Below are positions 55,460 through 64,000 of a DNA stretch of 64,000 bases, piece by piece. Each line of letters begins with the position of its first letter. Positions within the stretch are counted from its first letter, which is position 1. The position numbers were made by a program, and so were the translations under genes. This DNA is from Candidatus Didemnitutus sp. (GTDB taxonomy: Bacteria; Verrucomicrobiota; Verrucomicrobiia; Opitutales; Opitutaceae), in contig JAHCAY010000001.1 of NCBI GenBank assembly GCA_019634575.1, positions 186,001-250,000 on the forward strand, written 5' to 3'. Under the pieces are notes generated by a model, which ran no database searches, was not told the origin of the DNA, and saw only the letters and a program-made list of their open reading frames with translations.

Positions 55460-57463
55460 TTAGAACGAATACTTCAGGGTGGCGGAGACGTAGTCGCGGT
55501 CGCCGAGGAGATTGTAGCGTCCGGCGCCGAAGAAGTTCACGTAGCGGAGTTCGAGCGCCCAGGCGTTCTGGAAGCTGAAGTCGGCACCGGCGGTGACGGT
55601 TTTGCGGCCTTCGCGGAAGTTGCCCATCGGGAGCGGCGTGTTGCCGCTGACGTCGTGCGAGAAGAGCACGAGCGGGGAGACGTTCACGCCGTGGAAGGCG
55701 TTATTGTAGTCGAGGCGACCGACCAGTTGGTAACCCCACGAGAACTTGGTGGCGAACGCGCTGGCGGGTTCGTAGGTGGGTTGCGCACCGGAGGTGTTGT
55801 TGCCGGAGGCGTTCATGTAGTTGACGTCGCCGCCGACGAAGGTGCCGGGGCCGTCGTAGCGGAGTTTGCCGGGGTTCGGGATGTCGGCGTTCACGTAGCC
55901 GACCTCGGCGATGAGGGTCGTCTGATCGGCGCCGAAGATGCCGCGCGCGACTTTCGTGGCGGTCATCTGGCCGGTCCAGACCTTGTGGCGGCGGTAGCCG
56001 GGGATGTAGGTGTTGAGGGCGAAGGTGCCGAGTTGGTTGTTGTTGCCGAAGCGCGAGCTGAGCGGGGAGAGCGCGGCGAAGAGCAACTCGACGTCGTCGA
56101 CTTGGAACGGCTGGTTGTTGCGGTAGCTGATTTCGCCCTGGAGGGCGACGCCGGCGATGTTGGTGTTGAAACTGGCGCCCCACAGGTGGATGTCCTCGGG
56201 GAACTCGATCACGTAGTTGCCTGTGGCGGCGGCGGTGAGGAGTTCGCGCGTGCTGATGGGGGTCGTGACTTGCGCGGCGATCGTGGGAACCAAGCCTTGC
56301 ACGGCCGGAAATGCGGCAATTGCGGCGGTCGCGGTCGGGTCGCCGAGGGCGGCGCCGAGCACGAGCTGGAAGGCGGTGGAGGTCGGAATGCCGGAGCTGG
56401 CGGCGGCGGTGCCGATCGCGGTCAGGAGTGTCGTGCTGCCTTGGATTGCAGCCTGCGAATCGCTGACGACCTTCGCGCTGTTCACCGGGACCGTCGGCGT
56501 GCGCGCCGAGATGACCGGGAGCCGGCTGTGGTAATTCATGTAGTAGAGGCCGAACTCGGTGTTGTTGAGATTCTCGGCGAGGTAGCGGAAGGCGAGGCCC
56601 CACTGGCCGGAGTTGCCGGGCTCGTTGTCGGTGCCGCGCAGGATGGCGCCGAGGGAGGAGCCGTCGTTGATGCCGCCGAAGCCGAGGTAGACTTTCTGAC
56701 CGCCCTTGGCGACGAAGTCATTGGTCGAGAAATAGGTGCCCGGGGGGTCGACGCGGGTGCGTTCCCAATCGAGGAGGTAGAACGCTTCGGCGGTCAGCTT
56801 GTCGGTGATGCCGAGGGAGGCGGACACCATGTTGAGTGGGCGGAGCGCTTCCTTCAGCTCGGAGCCGGGCGTGCGGAGCTTGGCCACGTCGATCGGGTTG
56901 ACCGAGTTGATGCCGTTCGGGATGAAGGTGCTTTCGCCCCAGCTGAGGACCTGTTTGCCGATGGCGAAGCGTGCCGGCATGGTGCCGAGCGTGGGCTTGA
57001 AGTAGACGTAGGCGTCGAGGAGCTCGCCGCCTTGTCCGACGATGCGTTGGGCCTCGTCAGAGAGCGCTGCTTTCTTGCGTGAGCCGTTCGAGTTGACGAA
57101 ATCGTTGAAGTAGAAGCCGCGGACGAAGAGGCCGGAGTTCTTGTAGTTCAGCTCGAGGTCGTGGCTGGCTTTGAGCAGCGCAGAGACGAGGGTGGAGCCG
57201 TAGTTCAAGTCGCCGTCGTCGGCGTTGACCGAACGCTGTTTGCCGGCGACGCCGTTGAACGAGTTGGTGAGGCCGTAGAGTTCCGGGTTGGGTGGGTTGA
57301 GTCGATACAGGCCGCCGAACGACAGCGTCGTGTCGAAGTGGCCTTTGACTTCGCCGAACTGCAACACGACGGCGCGCACGGCGGGCGTCAGGCAGAGGGC
57401 GGCGGTTAACGCGGCGATCGCCTGCGCGCGCAGACGACGATGCATAGGTTTGCTTGGGTTCAT
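55460..57463 (-). CDS. DUF1302-family outer-membrane beta-barrel
   Basis: A 667-residue outer-membrane protein. A long signal (RLRAQAIAALTAALCLTPAVRA) precedes the typical DUF1302 opening LQFGEVKGHFDTTLSFGGLYRL; later LSWGESTFIPNGINSVNPIDVAKLRTPGSELKEALRP and the C-terminal YVSATLKYSF, whose final Phe is a BAM signal. Alternating strand pattern implies about 18-20 strands. It is the first gene of the four-gene set and would be the outer-membrane exit (or entry) port. ATG 57463 or the internal MHRRLRAQ are both possible. Confidence 0.92.
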   Translation of the reverse strand: MNPSKPMHRRLRAQAIAALTAALCLTPAVRAVVLQFGEVKGHFDTTLSFGGLYRLNPPNPELYGLTNSFNGVAGKQRSVNADDGDLNYGSTLVSALLKASHDLELNYKNSGLFVRGFYFNDFVNSNGSRKKAALSDEAQRIVGQGGELLDAYVYFKPTLGTMPARFAIGKQVLSWGESTFIPNGINSVNPIDVAKLRTPGSELKEALRPLNMVSASLGITDKLTAEAFYLLDWERTRVDPPGTYFSTNDFVAKGGQKVYLGFGGINDGSSLGAILRGTDNEPGNSGQWGLAFRYLAENLNNTEFGLYYMNYHSRLPVISARTPTVPVNSAKVVSDSQAAIQGSTTLLTAIGTAAASSGIPTSTAFQLVLGAALGDPTATAAIAAFPAVQGLVPTIAAQVTTPISTRELLTAAATGNYVIEFPEDIHLWGASFNTNIAGVALQGEISYRNNQPFQVDDVELLFAALSPLSSRFGNNNQLGTFALNTYIPGYRRHKVWTGQMTATKVARGIFGADQTTLIAEVGYVNADIPNPGKLRYDGPGTFVGGDVNYMNASGNNTSGAQPTYEPASAFATKFSWGYQLVGRLDYNNAFHGVNVSPLVLFSHDVSGNTPLPMGNFREGRKTVTAGADFSFQNAWALELRYVNFFGAGRYNLLGDRDYVSATLKYSF

Positions 57464-57661
57464 AGCGGGTAAACACTGCCGCTCAAGCGGAGCGGTCGGG
57501 GTGGTTAGGGTGAAACAAGGAGCCGGGGACCGGGCTCATTGGCGCGGATGAAGCGGCGTTTCGTTTATGACTTCAAGACTTAATCCACGGTGGAGCAGGG
57601 GGTTGGTTTCGCCATTAGCGTTTTGACCTCCCGTCCGATTCGGCAACCGTGGGCCGACATC

Positions 57662-60514
57662 ATGGACGCCGCCGCGCATATCCACATCAAGGGAGCCCGA
57701 GAGCACAATCTCCGGAATCTCGAGCTGCGCATCCCGCGGGGAAAACTCGTCGTGGTCACCGGACCGAGCGGTTCCGGAAAAAGCTCCCTCGCGTTCGATA
57801 CGCTCTACGCCGAGGGCTACCGGAAATACATGGAGAGCCTGTCCGCGCAGGCGCGCCAGATTCTCGAGCAACTGAAGAAACCCGACGTCGACTTCATCCA
57901 CGGTCTCTCGCCGGTCCTCGCCATCGAGCAGCGCACCGGCTCGGGGTCGCCGCGCAGCACGGTCGCCACCGTCACCGAAGTCGCCGACTACGCGCGCCTG
58001 CTCTGGTCGCTCTGCGGCGAGCAACGCTGCCCGAAGGATGGCGGCCGCGTGGTGAAGCGCTCGCTCGACGACTGCATCGATCAACTCTTCCGCGACGCGC
58101 CGGCCGAGCGCGCGCTCATCCTCGCGCCGTTCATGAAGGCGAAACCCGCGGTGCTGCGCGACGAGTTGCCGCGGCTGCGGCAACGGGGTTTCCAGCGCGT
58201 GCGCATCGCGGGCGAGGTGAAGTCCCTCGAGGAAACCAAACTCATCCCCACTGGCGCCGCCGAAATCGTCGTCGAGGTCGTGCTCGACCGCATCGTGCTC
58301 AACGCCGACCAACGCAGCCGCGTGGCCGACTCGCTCGAACTCGCCTTCCGCGAGGGCCAGAGCCGCGCGCTCGTGCTCGTGCAGAGGACCGCCGATGCGC
58401 CGTGGCGAGAAATTCCGCTCAGCCAGAACCTCGCGTGCGAGGTCTGCGGCGACGTCTTCGAGCCGCTCACGCCGCGCCATTTCTCCTTCAACAACAAGGA
58501 GGGCGCATGCCCCGACTGCGGCGGCATCGGCCGGCAACTCACGTTCAGCGACGAGCTCGTCATTCCCGATCCGGAGAAGTCCGTGCGCGAAGGCGCGATC
58601 AAGCCGTGGCGCATCGGCGGAAAAAATCTCATCATCAAACACAACGCGCTGCTCAAGCAGCTCGCAGAGCAACTGCCCTTCGACCCGGACGTGCCGTGGA
58701 AGAAGCTCCCCGCGGAGACGCGCGACCTGATTTTGCACGGAGCGGGGGAGCGGCTCTTCAGCTTCAAGCTTCGCCGCATGCGCGAGCCGAAGGCGATGGC
58801 GTTCCTCGGTGTCGTCGCGGACTTGATGGAGAGTTTTCGCGAGACCGACAGCGACGGCTTCCGTGCCCGGCTCACGACTTTCATGGTGAGCGGCGAGTGT
58901 CCGACGTGCCATGGCTCGCGCCTCAATCCCCGCAGCGCCGCCGTGCGTCTCGCCGGCGTGGCGTATCCGGAATTCAGCGCGATGGATATCAATCATGCGC
59001 TGGCGTTCCTCCGCGATGTGCCGGCGAAACTCGGCTCGATCGAGGCCGTCGCCGAAGTGATCGAAGGCGTCGAGCAACGACTGCATTTCCTTCAGGAAAC
59101 CGGTCTCGGCTATCTCACGCTCGATCGCGAATACAGCACGCTCTCCGGTGGCGAATCTCAGCGCGTCCGCCTCGCCACGCAGCTCGGCATGGGACTCGTC
59201 GGCGTCATCTACGTCCTCGATGAGCCAAGCATCGGCCTGCACGCGCGCGACAACCAGAAGCTTCTCGCCACGCTCCGCGACCTGCGCGATCGCGGCAACA
59301 CGGTCGTCGTCGTCGAGCACGACGAGGACACGATGCGCATCGCCGATCAGCTCATCGAACTCGGCCCCGGCGCCGGCCGCGAGGGTGGCGAGATTCTGTT
59401 CCAAGGCACGCCCGCCGACTGCGCGCGGTTGCCCGCTTCCGCTTCGCGCACCGGCCCGTATCTCGCGCGCAAGTTGGGTGTCGCGAAAGACGCCAAGACC
59501 CTCGCGCCCGACGGCCGTTGGCTCACCGTGCGCGGCGCGTCCGAGCACAACCTGAAGAACGTCGACGCCGCGTTTCCCGTCGGCTTGCTCACGTGCGTCA
59601 CGGGCGTTTCCGGCTCCGGCAAGAGCTCGCTCGTGAACGACATCCTCGCCGCCGCCACGGCGCGAAAGCTGAACGGCGCGAAGACGCTCCCCGGAAAACA
59701 CAAGGGCCTCGCCGGCCTCGAACACTTCGAGAAGACCGTGCAAGTCGACCAGGAGCCCATCGGCCGCAGCCCGCGCTCGAATCCCGCGAGCTACGTCGGG
59801 TTGCTCGATCTGCTGCGCGATCTCTTTGCGCAAATCCCGTTGGCTAAAGTTCGCGGCTACAAGGCCAGCCGTTTCTCGTTCAATGTCCGCGGCGGCCGCT
59901 GCGAGCGTTGTCAGGGCGACGGGCAGATCCGTCTCGACATGCAGTTCATGGCCGACGCGTTCGCGCCGTGCCCGAGCTGCGCCGGCCGGCGCTTCAACCG
60001 CGAGACGCTCGAGGTGCGCTACCACGGCAAGAACATCGCCGACGTCCTCGATCTCACCGTGCGCGAGGCGATGGAGCTGTTCCGCGCCATCCCGCGCATC
60101 AGCGAGAAACTCGCGACGCTCGATGCGGTCGGCCTCGGCTATCTTTCGCTCGGTCAGTCCGCCACGACGCTTTCGGGCGGCGAGGCGCAGCGGATCAAGC
60201 TCTCCCTCGAACTGAGCAAACGCGAGCAAGGCCGCACGCTCTACATCCTCGACGAGCCCACGACCGGCCTGCATTGGACGGACATCCAGCGGTTGATGGA
60301 CTTACTCTTCAAGCTGCGCGACGCCGGCAACACCGTCGTAATCATCGAGCACAACCTCGATGTGATTCACCTCGCCGACTGGCTGATCGATCTCGGACCC
60401 GGCGGCGGTCCCGAGGGCGGCGAGATCGTCTACGCCGGCCCGGGCGCCGGCATCGAGAAGGAATTGCGCTCGCTCACCGGCGAGGCGCTCCGCGTCTGGC
60501 GCGGGGCAAAATAG
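57662..60514 (+). CDS. uvrA: Excinuclease ABC subunit A
   Basis: The damage-recognition ATPase of nucleotide-excision repair, 950 residues. Walker [10 protein letters not shown] at 34-42 and GVSGSGKSS in the second half, ABC signatures [14 protein letters not shown] and [13 protein letters not shown], the UvrB-binding region ([16 protein letters not shown]...), and zinc modules CEVCG...CPDCGG and [10 protein letters not shown]...CPSCAG are all there, so it is UvrA rather than the shortened UvrA2. ATG 57662 ([12 protein letters not shown]) is used. The 198-nt spacer before it holds no LexA-type palindrome that I can see. Confidence 0.96.
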   Translation: MDAAAHIHIKGAREHNLRNLELRIPRGKLVVVTGPSGSGKSSLAFDTLYAEGYRKYMESLSAQARQILEQLKKPDVDFIHGLSPVLAIEQRTGSGSPRSTVATVTEVADYARLLWSLCGEQRCPKDGGRVVKRSLDDCIDQLFRDAPAERALILAPFMKAKPAVLRDELPRLRQRGFQRVRIAGEVKSLEETKLIPTGAAEIVVEVVLDRIVLNADQRSRVADSLELAFREGQSRALVLVQRTADAPWREIPLSQNLACEVCGDVFEPLTPRHFSFNNKEGACPDCGGIGRQLTFSDELVIPDPEKSVREGAIKPWRIGGKNLIIKHNALLKQLAEQLPFDPDVPWKKLPAETRDLILHGAGERLFSFKLRRMREPKAMAFLGVVADLMESFRETDSDGFRARLTTFMVSGECPTCHGSRLNPRSAAVRLAGVAYPEFSAMDINHALAFLRDVPAKLGSIEAVAEVIEGVEQRLHFLQETGLGYLTLDREYSTLSGGESQRVRLATQLGMGLVGVIYVLDEPSIGLHARDNQKLLATLRDLRDRGNTVVVVEHDEDTMRIADQLIELGPGAGREGGEILFQGTPADCARLPASASRTGPYLARKLGVAKDAKTLAPDGRWLTVRGASEHNLKNVDAAFPVGLLTCVTGVSGSGKSSLVNDILAAATARKLNGAKTLPGKHKGLAGLEHFEKTVQVDQEPIGRSPRSNPASYVGLLDLLRDLFAQIPLAKVRGYKASRFSFNVRGGRCERCQGDGQIRLDMQFMADAFAPCPSCAGRRFNRETLEVRYHGKNIADVLDLTVREAMELFRAIPRISEKLATLDAVGLGYLSLGQSATTLSGGEAQRIKLSLELSKREQGRTLYILDEPTTGLHWTDIQRLMDLLFKLRDAGNTVVIIEHNLDVIHLADWLIDLGPGGGPEGGEIVYAGPGAGIEKELRSLTGEALRVWRGAK

Positions 60515-60618
60515 GCCCTCCGCGGCTTTCGCGCTTGTTCGCGCGAACTTTCCGCAACTTCGCGGCGCCCTGCCGGGTGTTGGGAGCATCCGGCCACTAA
60601 CCCTCCCAAGAAACTCCC

Positions 60619-61194
60619 ATGAAATCCTCGCTCCGCTCCCTCCTCGCCGCCGCGACCGTGTCGCTGGCGCTCACTGCCACCGCTGCGTTCGCCGCGGATG
60701 AAGATTCCGGCTTCGTCGACATCGGCCAGCTCCTTCCGTCCGCCAAGGGCCAGTTCGTCGAGGTAAACCTTTCGCCCGCGATGCTGAAATTCGCCGCGCG
60801 CATCGCCAAGCATCAGGACGCCGACGCCGCCGACATCGTCGGCGACATCCAACGCATCCGCGTCAACGTCGTCGGCCTCGACGACGCCAACCGCGCTGCC
60901 AATGTCGAAAAGATCGAGGCCGTCCGCGCCAAGCTCGAGAAAGCCGGCTGGCACCGCATGGTCACCGTCCGCGAGGAGAACAAGGGCGACGATGTCGCCA
61001 TCTTCGCCAAGCTGAAAGGCGAGGACGTCATCGAAGGCCTCGTCGTCACCGTCATCGACCACAAAGGCGAGGCGGTCTTCGTGAACGTCGTCGGCAGCAT
61101 CAACGCCGACAAGATCGGCGCGCTCGCCGAGAAATACGACATCGAGCCCCTGCGTCACATCAAGTTGAACGCGAAGGTCAAGGCGAAGGCCTGA
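60619..61194 (+). CDS. Exported DUF4252-domain protein
   Basis: A 191-residue periplasmic protein with signal peptide (SLLAAATVSLALTATAAFA). The DUF4252 pattern of VNLSPAMLKFAARIAKHQDADAADIVGDIQRIRVNV, then a charged helix and VTVIDHKGEAVFVNVVGSINADKIGAL matches the family. Function unknown. Its neighbour 44 nt downstream shows a related C-terminal half. Confidence 0.78.
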   Translation: MKSSLRSLLAAATVSLALTATAAFAADEDSGFVDIGQLLPSAKGQFVEVNLSPAMLKFAARIAKHQDADAADIVGDIQRIRVNVVGLDDANRAANVEKIEAVRAKLEKAGWHRMVTVREENKGDDVAIFAKLKGEDVIEGLVVTVIDHKGEAVFVNVVGSINADKIGALAEKYDIEPLRHIKLNAKVKAKA

Positions 61195-61237
61195 TCGCTC
61201 CCGTTCCCTCGCCAACGCCATCGCCGACTCTCCCGTC

Positions 61238-61867
61238 ATGAATCCGACGACTCCGCAAACTCCCGTCGCGCGCCGCCGCCGCGTCTGGCCCTGGGTGCTC
61301 GGCATCTGCCTCGCGCCGTTCGTGATCATGGCCGTCGCGGTGGCGAGTTATGTCACCCTCGACAGCGACGCCGCCGCCCTGCGCCGCAACGTCATGAAGG
61401 CAACCAACGCCGACTGGCACACCAAAGTCCAGTGCAGCGTCGGCCGGCTCACGCTCGGCGCCGTTCGCGGCGGCCTGCTCTTCGTGCGGAAACCCGAAGT
61501 CGTCGACGCCCGCCTGGCGCTCGCCGCGGTCAAGCACGCCAGCGTCGGCGTCTACGAACGCCGGAGCCAGTCCGGCGAGTGGTCGCGCGAGCAGCTTTTC
61601 GTGGACACCGACCGGGCGATGCAAAAGCGCGGCTGGACCCGGCTGGTCGGCGTCTCCGATCGCGGCGAAGCCGAGGCGGTCCTGATCTACACGCCGGAAA
61701 ATCTCGATGAGGGCGATCCGATCGACATCTGCATCGCAGTCGTCAACCGCCGCGAATTGGTCGTCGTCTCGACGACGGTCGATCCGGACACGCTCACCGA
61801 GCTGGTGCAGCGCCACACGCCCGAGCAGATCAAGAAGATCGCATCCCGGCACCAGAAACTGCTTTGA
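61238..61867 (+). CDS. Membrane-anchored DUF4252-like protein
   Basis: A 209-residue protein with an Arg-rich N-terminus and one transmembrane helix (VWPWVLGICLAPFVIMAVAVASYV), then a periplasmic domain. ARSVAVY...VDTDRAMQKRGWTRLVGVSDRGEAEAVLIYTP and ICIAVVNRRELVVVSTTVDPDTL follow the same order as the preceding DUF4252 protein (helix, 'xxGW/RLV' then strands), suggesting a duplicated pair with one soluble and one anchored member. Assignment to the family is tentative. Confidence 0.6.
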   Translation: MNPTTPQTPVARRRRVWPWVLGICLAPFVIMAVAVASYVTLDSDAAALRRNVMKATNADWHTKVQCSVGRLTLGAVRGGLLFVRKPEVVDARLALAAVKHASVGVYERRSQSGEWSREQLFVDTDRAMQKRGWTRLVGVSDRGEAEAVLIYTPENLDEGDPIDICIAVVNRRELVVVSTTVDPDTLTELVQRHTPEQIKKIASRHQKLL

Positions 61868-61907
61868 GTGGTGCGCAGTCCACAGGGACTGGCCAACCTC
61901 GATTTTC

Positions 61908-61938
61908 CGCCTGCGTCATGCAACGCAGGCGTTTTTTT
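61908..61938 (+). terminator. Rho-independent terminator after the DUF4252 pair
   Basis: Stem cgcctgcgt (61908-61916) and acgcaggcg (61923-61931), loop catgca, followed by seven T on the plus strand. Confidence 0.92.
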
Positions 61939-61985
61939 GCACCGCGCGGTGTTGCGCGGTGGTAAATCTCCCGAAAACTGTCGGC

Positions 61986-63179
61986 GTGCCCAGCGACGCG
62001 CCGAATCACCCGACGAAGCCGGCCCTGCCGACCATCGTGCATCTGGATGCCGACGCATTCTTCGTGTCGTGCGAACTGGCGCTGCGGCCGGATCTGCGCG
62101 GCAAGAAGACCGCGGTGGGCGGACGCGAGCGCGGCATCATTTCCTCGGCCAGCTACGAAGCGCGCGCGGCGGGTGTCTACACGCCGATGCCGACGAAGCT
62201 CGCCCTGCGCGTCTGTCCGGATCTGATTTTGCTCCCGCACACTTCCGGCCTCTACGGCAAGAAGTCGCGCGCGATGTTCGACCTATGCGAAACGCTCACG
62301 CCGATCGTGCAGCGCAATTCGATCGACGAAGGCTACCTCGATCTCGGCATGTGCGGCTTCAAGACCGTCGCGGAGACCGAGACGCGCGTCCGGGCGTTGC
62401 AGCAGCGGATATGGGACGAACACCAAATCCCCACGTCGTTCGGCATCGCGGCGAACAAACTCGTCGCGGCCATCGCCAGCAAGGCGCGCAAGCCGCGCGG
62501 CTTCACGGTCGTATTGCCGGGACAGGAAGCGGAGTTCCTTGCGCCGCTTTCCGTGGGCGTCCTGCCGGGCATCGGCAAAAAAACCGAGGAGCGGTTGAAG
62601 GCCGTCGGACTCAAACTCGTGCGCGACATCCTCGCGTTGAGCGAGCGGGAGGTGGAGGAGACGTTCGGCAATTTTTCCGCCGAGATCGTGCGCATGGCGC
62701 GCGGCGAGGACGACCGGGTGGTGCACGTCGACCACGAGGACGCGAAGTCGTATTCGCAGCAGGAGACGTTCGGCGAGGACATCTGGGACTTTGCCGAGAT
62801 CGAACGCATCGCGAAGCGCATGATCGACGATCTCATGCCGTCCGTGCGCGGCGACGGAAAGCGGGCGCGGACCCTGACCGTGAAAGTGCGCTATCCAGGC
62901 ATGGAGGACAGCTCGTGCGGCCGCAGTTTGGCGGTAGCCACCGATCTCGAGGCCCCGTTCTATCCGCTGGTCGGCCCGTTGCTGAAAGCGGCGTGGACCA
63001 AGCGCCGCCCGCTGCGGCTGGTCAGCGTGCGCTTTTCCGGCATCGAGGAACCGGCCGCACAGCTGGAAATGTTCGCGCAAGCCGACGAAAAGAAACGCCG
63101 GCTCGCCGCCGTGTTGGATAAAATGAACACCGGCAAGAAACCCACCGTGCAACGCGGCCACCAACTCGGCGACCGGTGA
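61986..63179 (+). CDS. dinB: DNA polymerase IV (Y family)
   Basis: A translesion polymerase of 397 residues. Catalytic carboxylates are in VHLDADAFFVSCE (Asp21 and Asp23 region) and NSIDEGYLDL; the helix-hairpin-helix of the thumb is VLPGIGKKTEERLKAVG; the little-finger domain runs to about residue 360. Near the C-terminus AQLEMFAQ is a beta-clamp-binding motif of the QLxLF type. No ATG lies near the conserved start; GTG 61986 (VPSDAPN) gives about 18 residues before the first motif. It is separated from the preceding pair by a terminator. Confidence 0.92.
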   Translation: MPSDAPNHPTKPALPTIVHLDADAFFVSCELALRPDLRGKKTAVGGRERGIISSASYEARAAGVYTPMPTKLALRVCPDLILLPHTSGLYGKKSRAMFDLCETLTPIVQRNSIDEGYLDLGMCGFKTVAETETRVRALQQRIWDEHQIPTSFGIAANKLVAAIASKARKPRGFTVVLPGQEAEFLAPLSVGVLPGIGKKTEERLKAVGLKLVRDILALSEREVEETFGNFSAEIVRMARGEDDRVVHVDHEDAKSYSQQETFGEDIWDFAEIERIAKRMIDDLMPSVRGDGKRARTLTVKVRYPGMEDSSCGRSLAVATDLEAPFYPLVGPLLKAAWTKRRPLRLVSVRFSGIEEPAAQLEMFAQADEKKRRLAAVLDKMNTGKKPTVQRGHQLGDR

Positions 63180-63311
63180 CGGTGCGCCGCACATTTGCGC
63201 TCGGCGGACGGCGAGGCACGGGCAAGAGCGCTGCCGTCCTGGACGCAGAACGCCCGCGAATTTCGATTTGAAAACACGCGAGGCTCCGCAATCCGTGGGA
63301 GCCCGTCCGCC

Positions 63312-63857
63312 ATGCCAATCTACGAGTATTACAGTCCCGACACGAATCGCATCTACTCGTTCTTCGCGAAGACGCTCGCGCAGGGGAAACTCACGCCGCG
63401 CTGCCCGGACAATCCGAGGGCGCGCATGGTTAAGCTCGTCTCGAACTTCGCTGTCGGCGGCAACCGCAAGGAGCCGTCTGCGCCGGCCGCGCCTGCGGCG
63501 GGTGATCCGGCCGAGGATGCGCGCATAGAAGCGGCGATGGGAGCGATGGAGCGCGAGTTCGGCGGCGTCGACGAAAACGACCCGCGTGCCATGGCGCGCA
63601 TGATGCGGCGCATGGCGGAGCTCAGCGGCGAGAAACTCGACGAGCCGATGGAGGAAGCCGTGCGCAAACTCGAAGAGGGCGCCGATCCCGATTCGCTGGA
63701 GGAGCAGATGGGCGACGCGTTCGCGGGCGAGGGCGGGACGGAGGACGGCATGCCGGCGGATGCGGGGAAGAAGCCGGAACCGCAAGAAGGCAGGGCGAAG
63801 TTCAAGGTCCGTCGCCCTCCGCCCACGCGCGACCCGAAGCTTCACGACTACGATTGA
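63312..63857 (+). CDS. FmdB-like protein with degenerate zinc ribbon
   Basis: A 181-residue protein beginning MPIYEYYSPDTNRIYSFFA, the opening of the FmdB/zinc-ribbon family (MPIYEYxCxxC). The two expected first cysteines are absent (Tyr-Ser); only one Cys (PRCPDNP) remains. The rest is acidic and Met/Ala/Glu-rich with helices (ARMMRRMAELSGEKLDEPMEEAVRKLEEG) and a basic KVRRPPP end. It may be a ribosome- or complex-associated adaptor; function unknown. ATG 63312 is fixed by the family start. Confidence 0.72.
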   Translation: MPIYEYYSPDTNRIYSFFAKTLAQGKLTPRCPDNPRARMVKLVSNFAVGGNRKEPSAPAAPAAGDPAEDARIEAAMGAMEREFGGVDENDPRAMARMMRRMAELSGEKLDEPMEEAVRKLEEGADPDSLEEQMGDAFAGEGGTEDGMPADAGKKPEPQEGRAKFKVRRPPPTRDPKLHDYD

Positions 63858-63932
63858 GCGCTGCGGGTGCGCGCCTCGGTTGCACGCACTCTGCGCTTGG
63901 TTCTTGGCCGTTCTCGTGTTCCTTTGCGCGGA

Positions 63933-64000
63933 ATGTCTTCCGCCATCGACTCACGCATCGAAGCAGCCAAGGCCGCCGTGCTCGCCGAAACCGGGCGCCT
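63933..64000 (+). CDS. Start of a further gene, truncated by the window end
   Basis: An open frame from ATG 63933 (MSSAIDSRIEAAKAAVLAE) runs off the window. The Ala-rich helical start gives no family clue. Confidence 0.4.
   Translation, partial: MSSAIDSRIEAAKAAVLAETGR

Noticed and set aside
57536..60274. A 912-codon minus-strand open frame opposite uvrA
   Set aside because: UvrA motifs on the plus strand are complete; the antisense product is low-complexity Arg/Glu/Ala sequence without recognisable motifs.

Overview
The window looks like a chromosomal segment of a high-GC Gram-negative bacterium, most probably a verrucomicrobium of the Opitutaceae type. The grounds are an exosortase fused to an EpsI-like domain, a PadR regulator paired with a MacB/ADOP-type permease, McsA-McsB-ClpC in a Gram-negative-style genome with TonB-type ExbB/ExbD and outer-membrane barrels, glycine-rich C-terminal sorting tails, and short dispersed repeats. 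This placement is an inference. Gene density is high, housekeeping genes are spread over both strands, and I see no rRNA, tRNA, CRISPR array, phage or insertion sequence.

Layout. 0.1-2.0 kb: a CitE-like lyase followed by two half-size MaoC hydratases (acyl-CoA C-C lyase/hydratase unit). 2.0-4.1 kb: an exported GH28 glycosidase whose start lies in a perfect 18-bp tandem duplication, and a MerB-like protein. 4.2-10.1 kb: a complete histidine-utilisation operon on the minus strand (hutH, a GNAT gene, hutU, a hutG-like formiminoglutamase, hutI). 10.3-14.7 kb: ribosome hibernation factor, RluA-type pseudouridine synthase, a 66-residue ORF and a secreted metzincin that share a Gly-rich/AAS C-terminal tail, and an M14 carboxypeptidase. 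14.8-23.5 kb: gltX, an acyl-ACP thioesterase, a P-loop kinase, a YCII protein, a small His/Lys-rich exported peptide, YceH, glnS, a toxin-antitoxin pair and a CBS/DRTGG pyrophosphatase. 23.6-32.6 kb: a pseudopilin, the mcsA-mcsB-clpC operon, an exported transglutaminase-fold protein, exbB-exbD and an SDR. 32.8-41.0 kb: a DPP IV-type peptidase, a PEP-mutase family enzyme, dtd, fabV, an ECF sigma/anti-sigma pair, and the exosortase with a coupled 30-residue membrane peptide. 41.1-47.5 kb: a redoxin, a DapF homologue in which both catalytic cysteines are serine, rplU-rpmA, a 3-methyladenine glycosylase, a DUF3108 protein, an MBL-fold nuclease and an AI-2E-type permease. 47.6-50.6 kb: PadR plus its permease, with a palindromic operator. 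50.7-57.5 kb: a four-gene envelope set (RND/MMPL transporter, YCF48-type propeller, DUF1329, DUF1302). 57.7 kb to the end: uvrA, two DUF4252-like genes, dinB, an FmdB-like protein and the start of a further gene.

The most interesting leads are the Gly-rich C-terminal tail shared by two neighbouring ORFs, the RND-DUF1329-DUF1302-YCF48 envelope system, the double Cys-to-Ser DapF homologue, the exosortase-coupled microprotein, and the split MaoC pair in which each half keeps only one member of the usual catalytic dyad.
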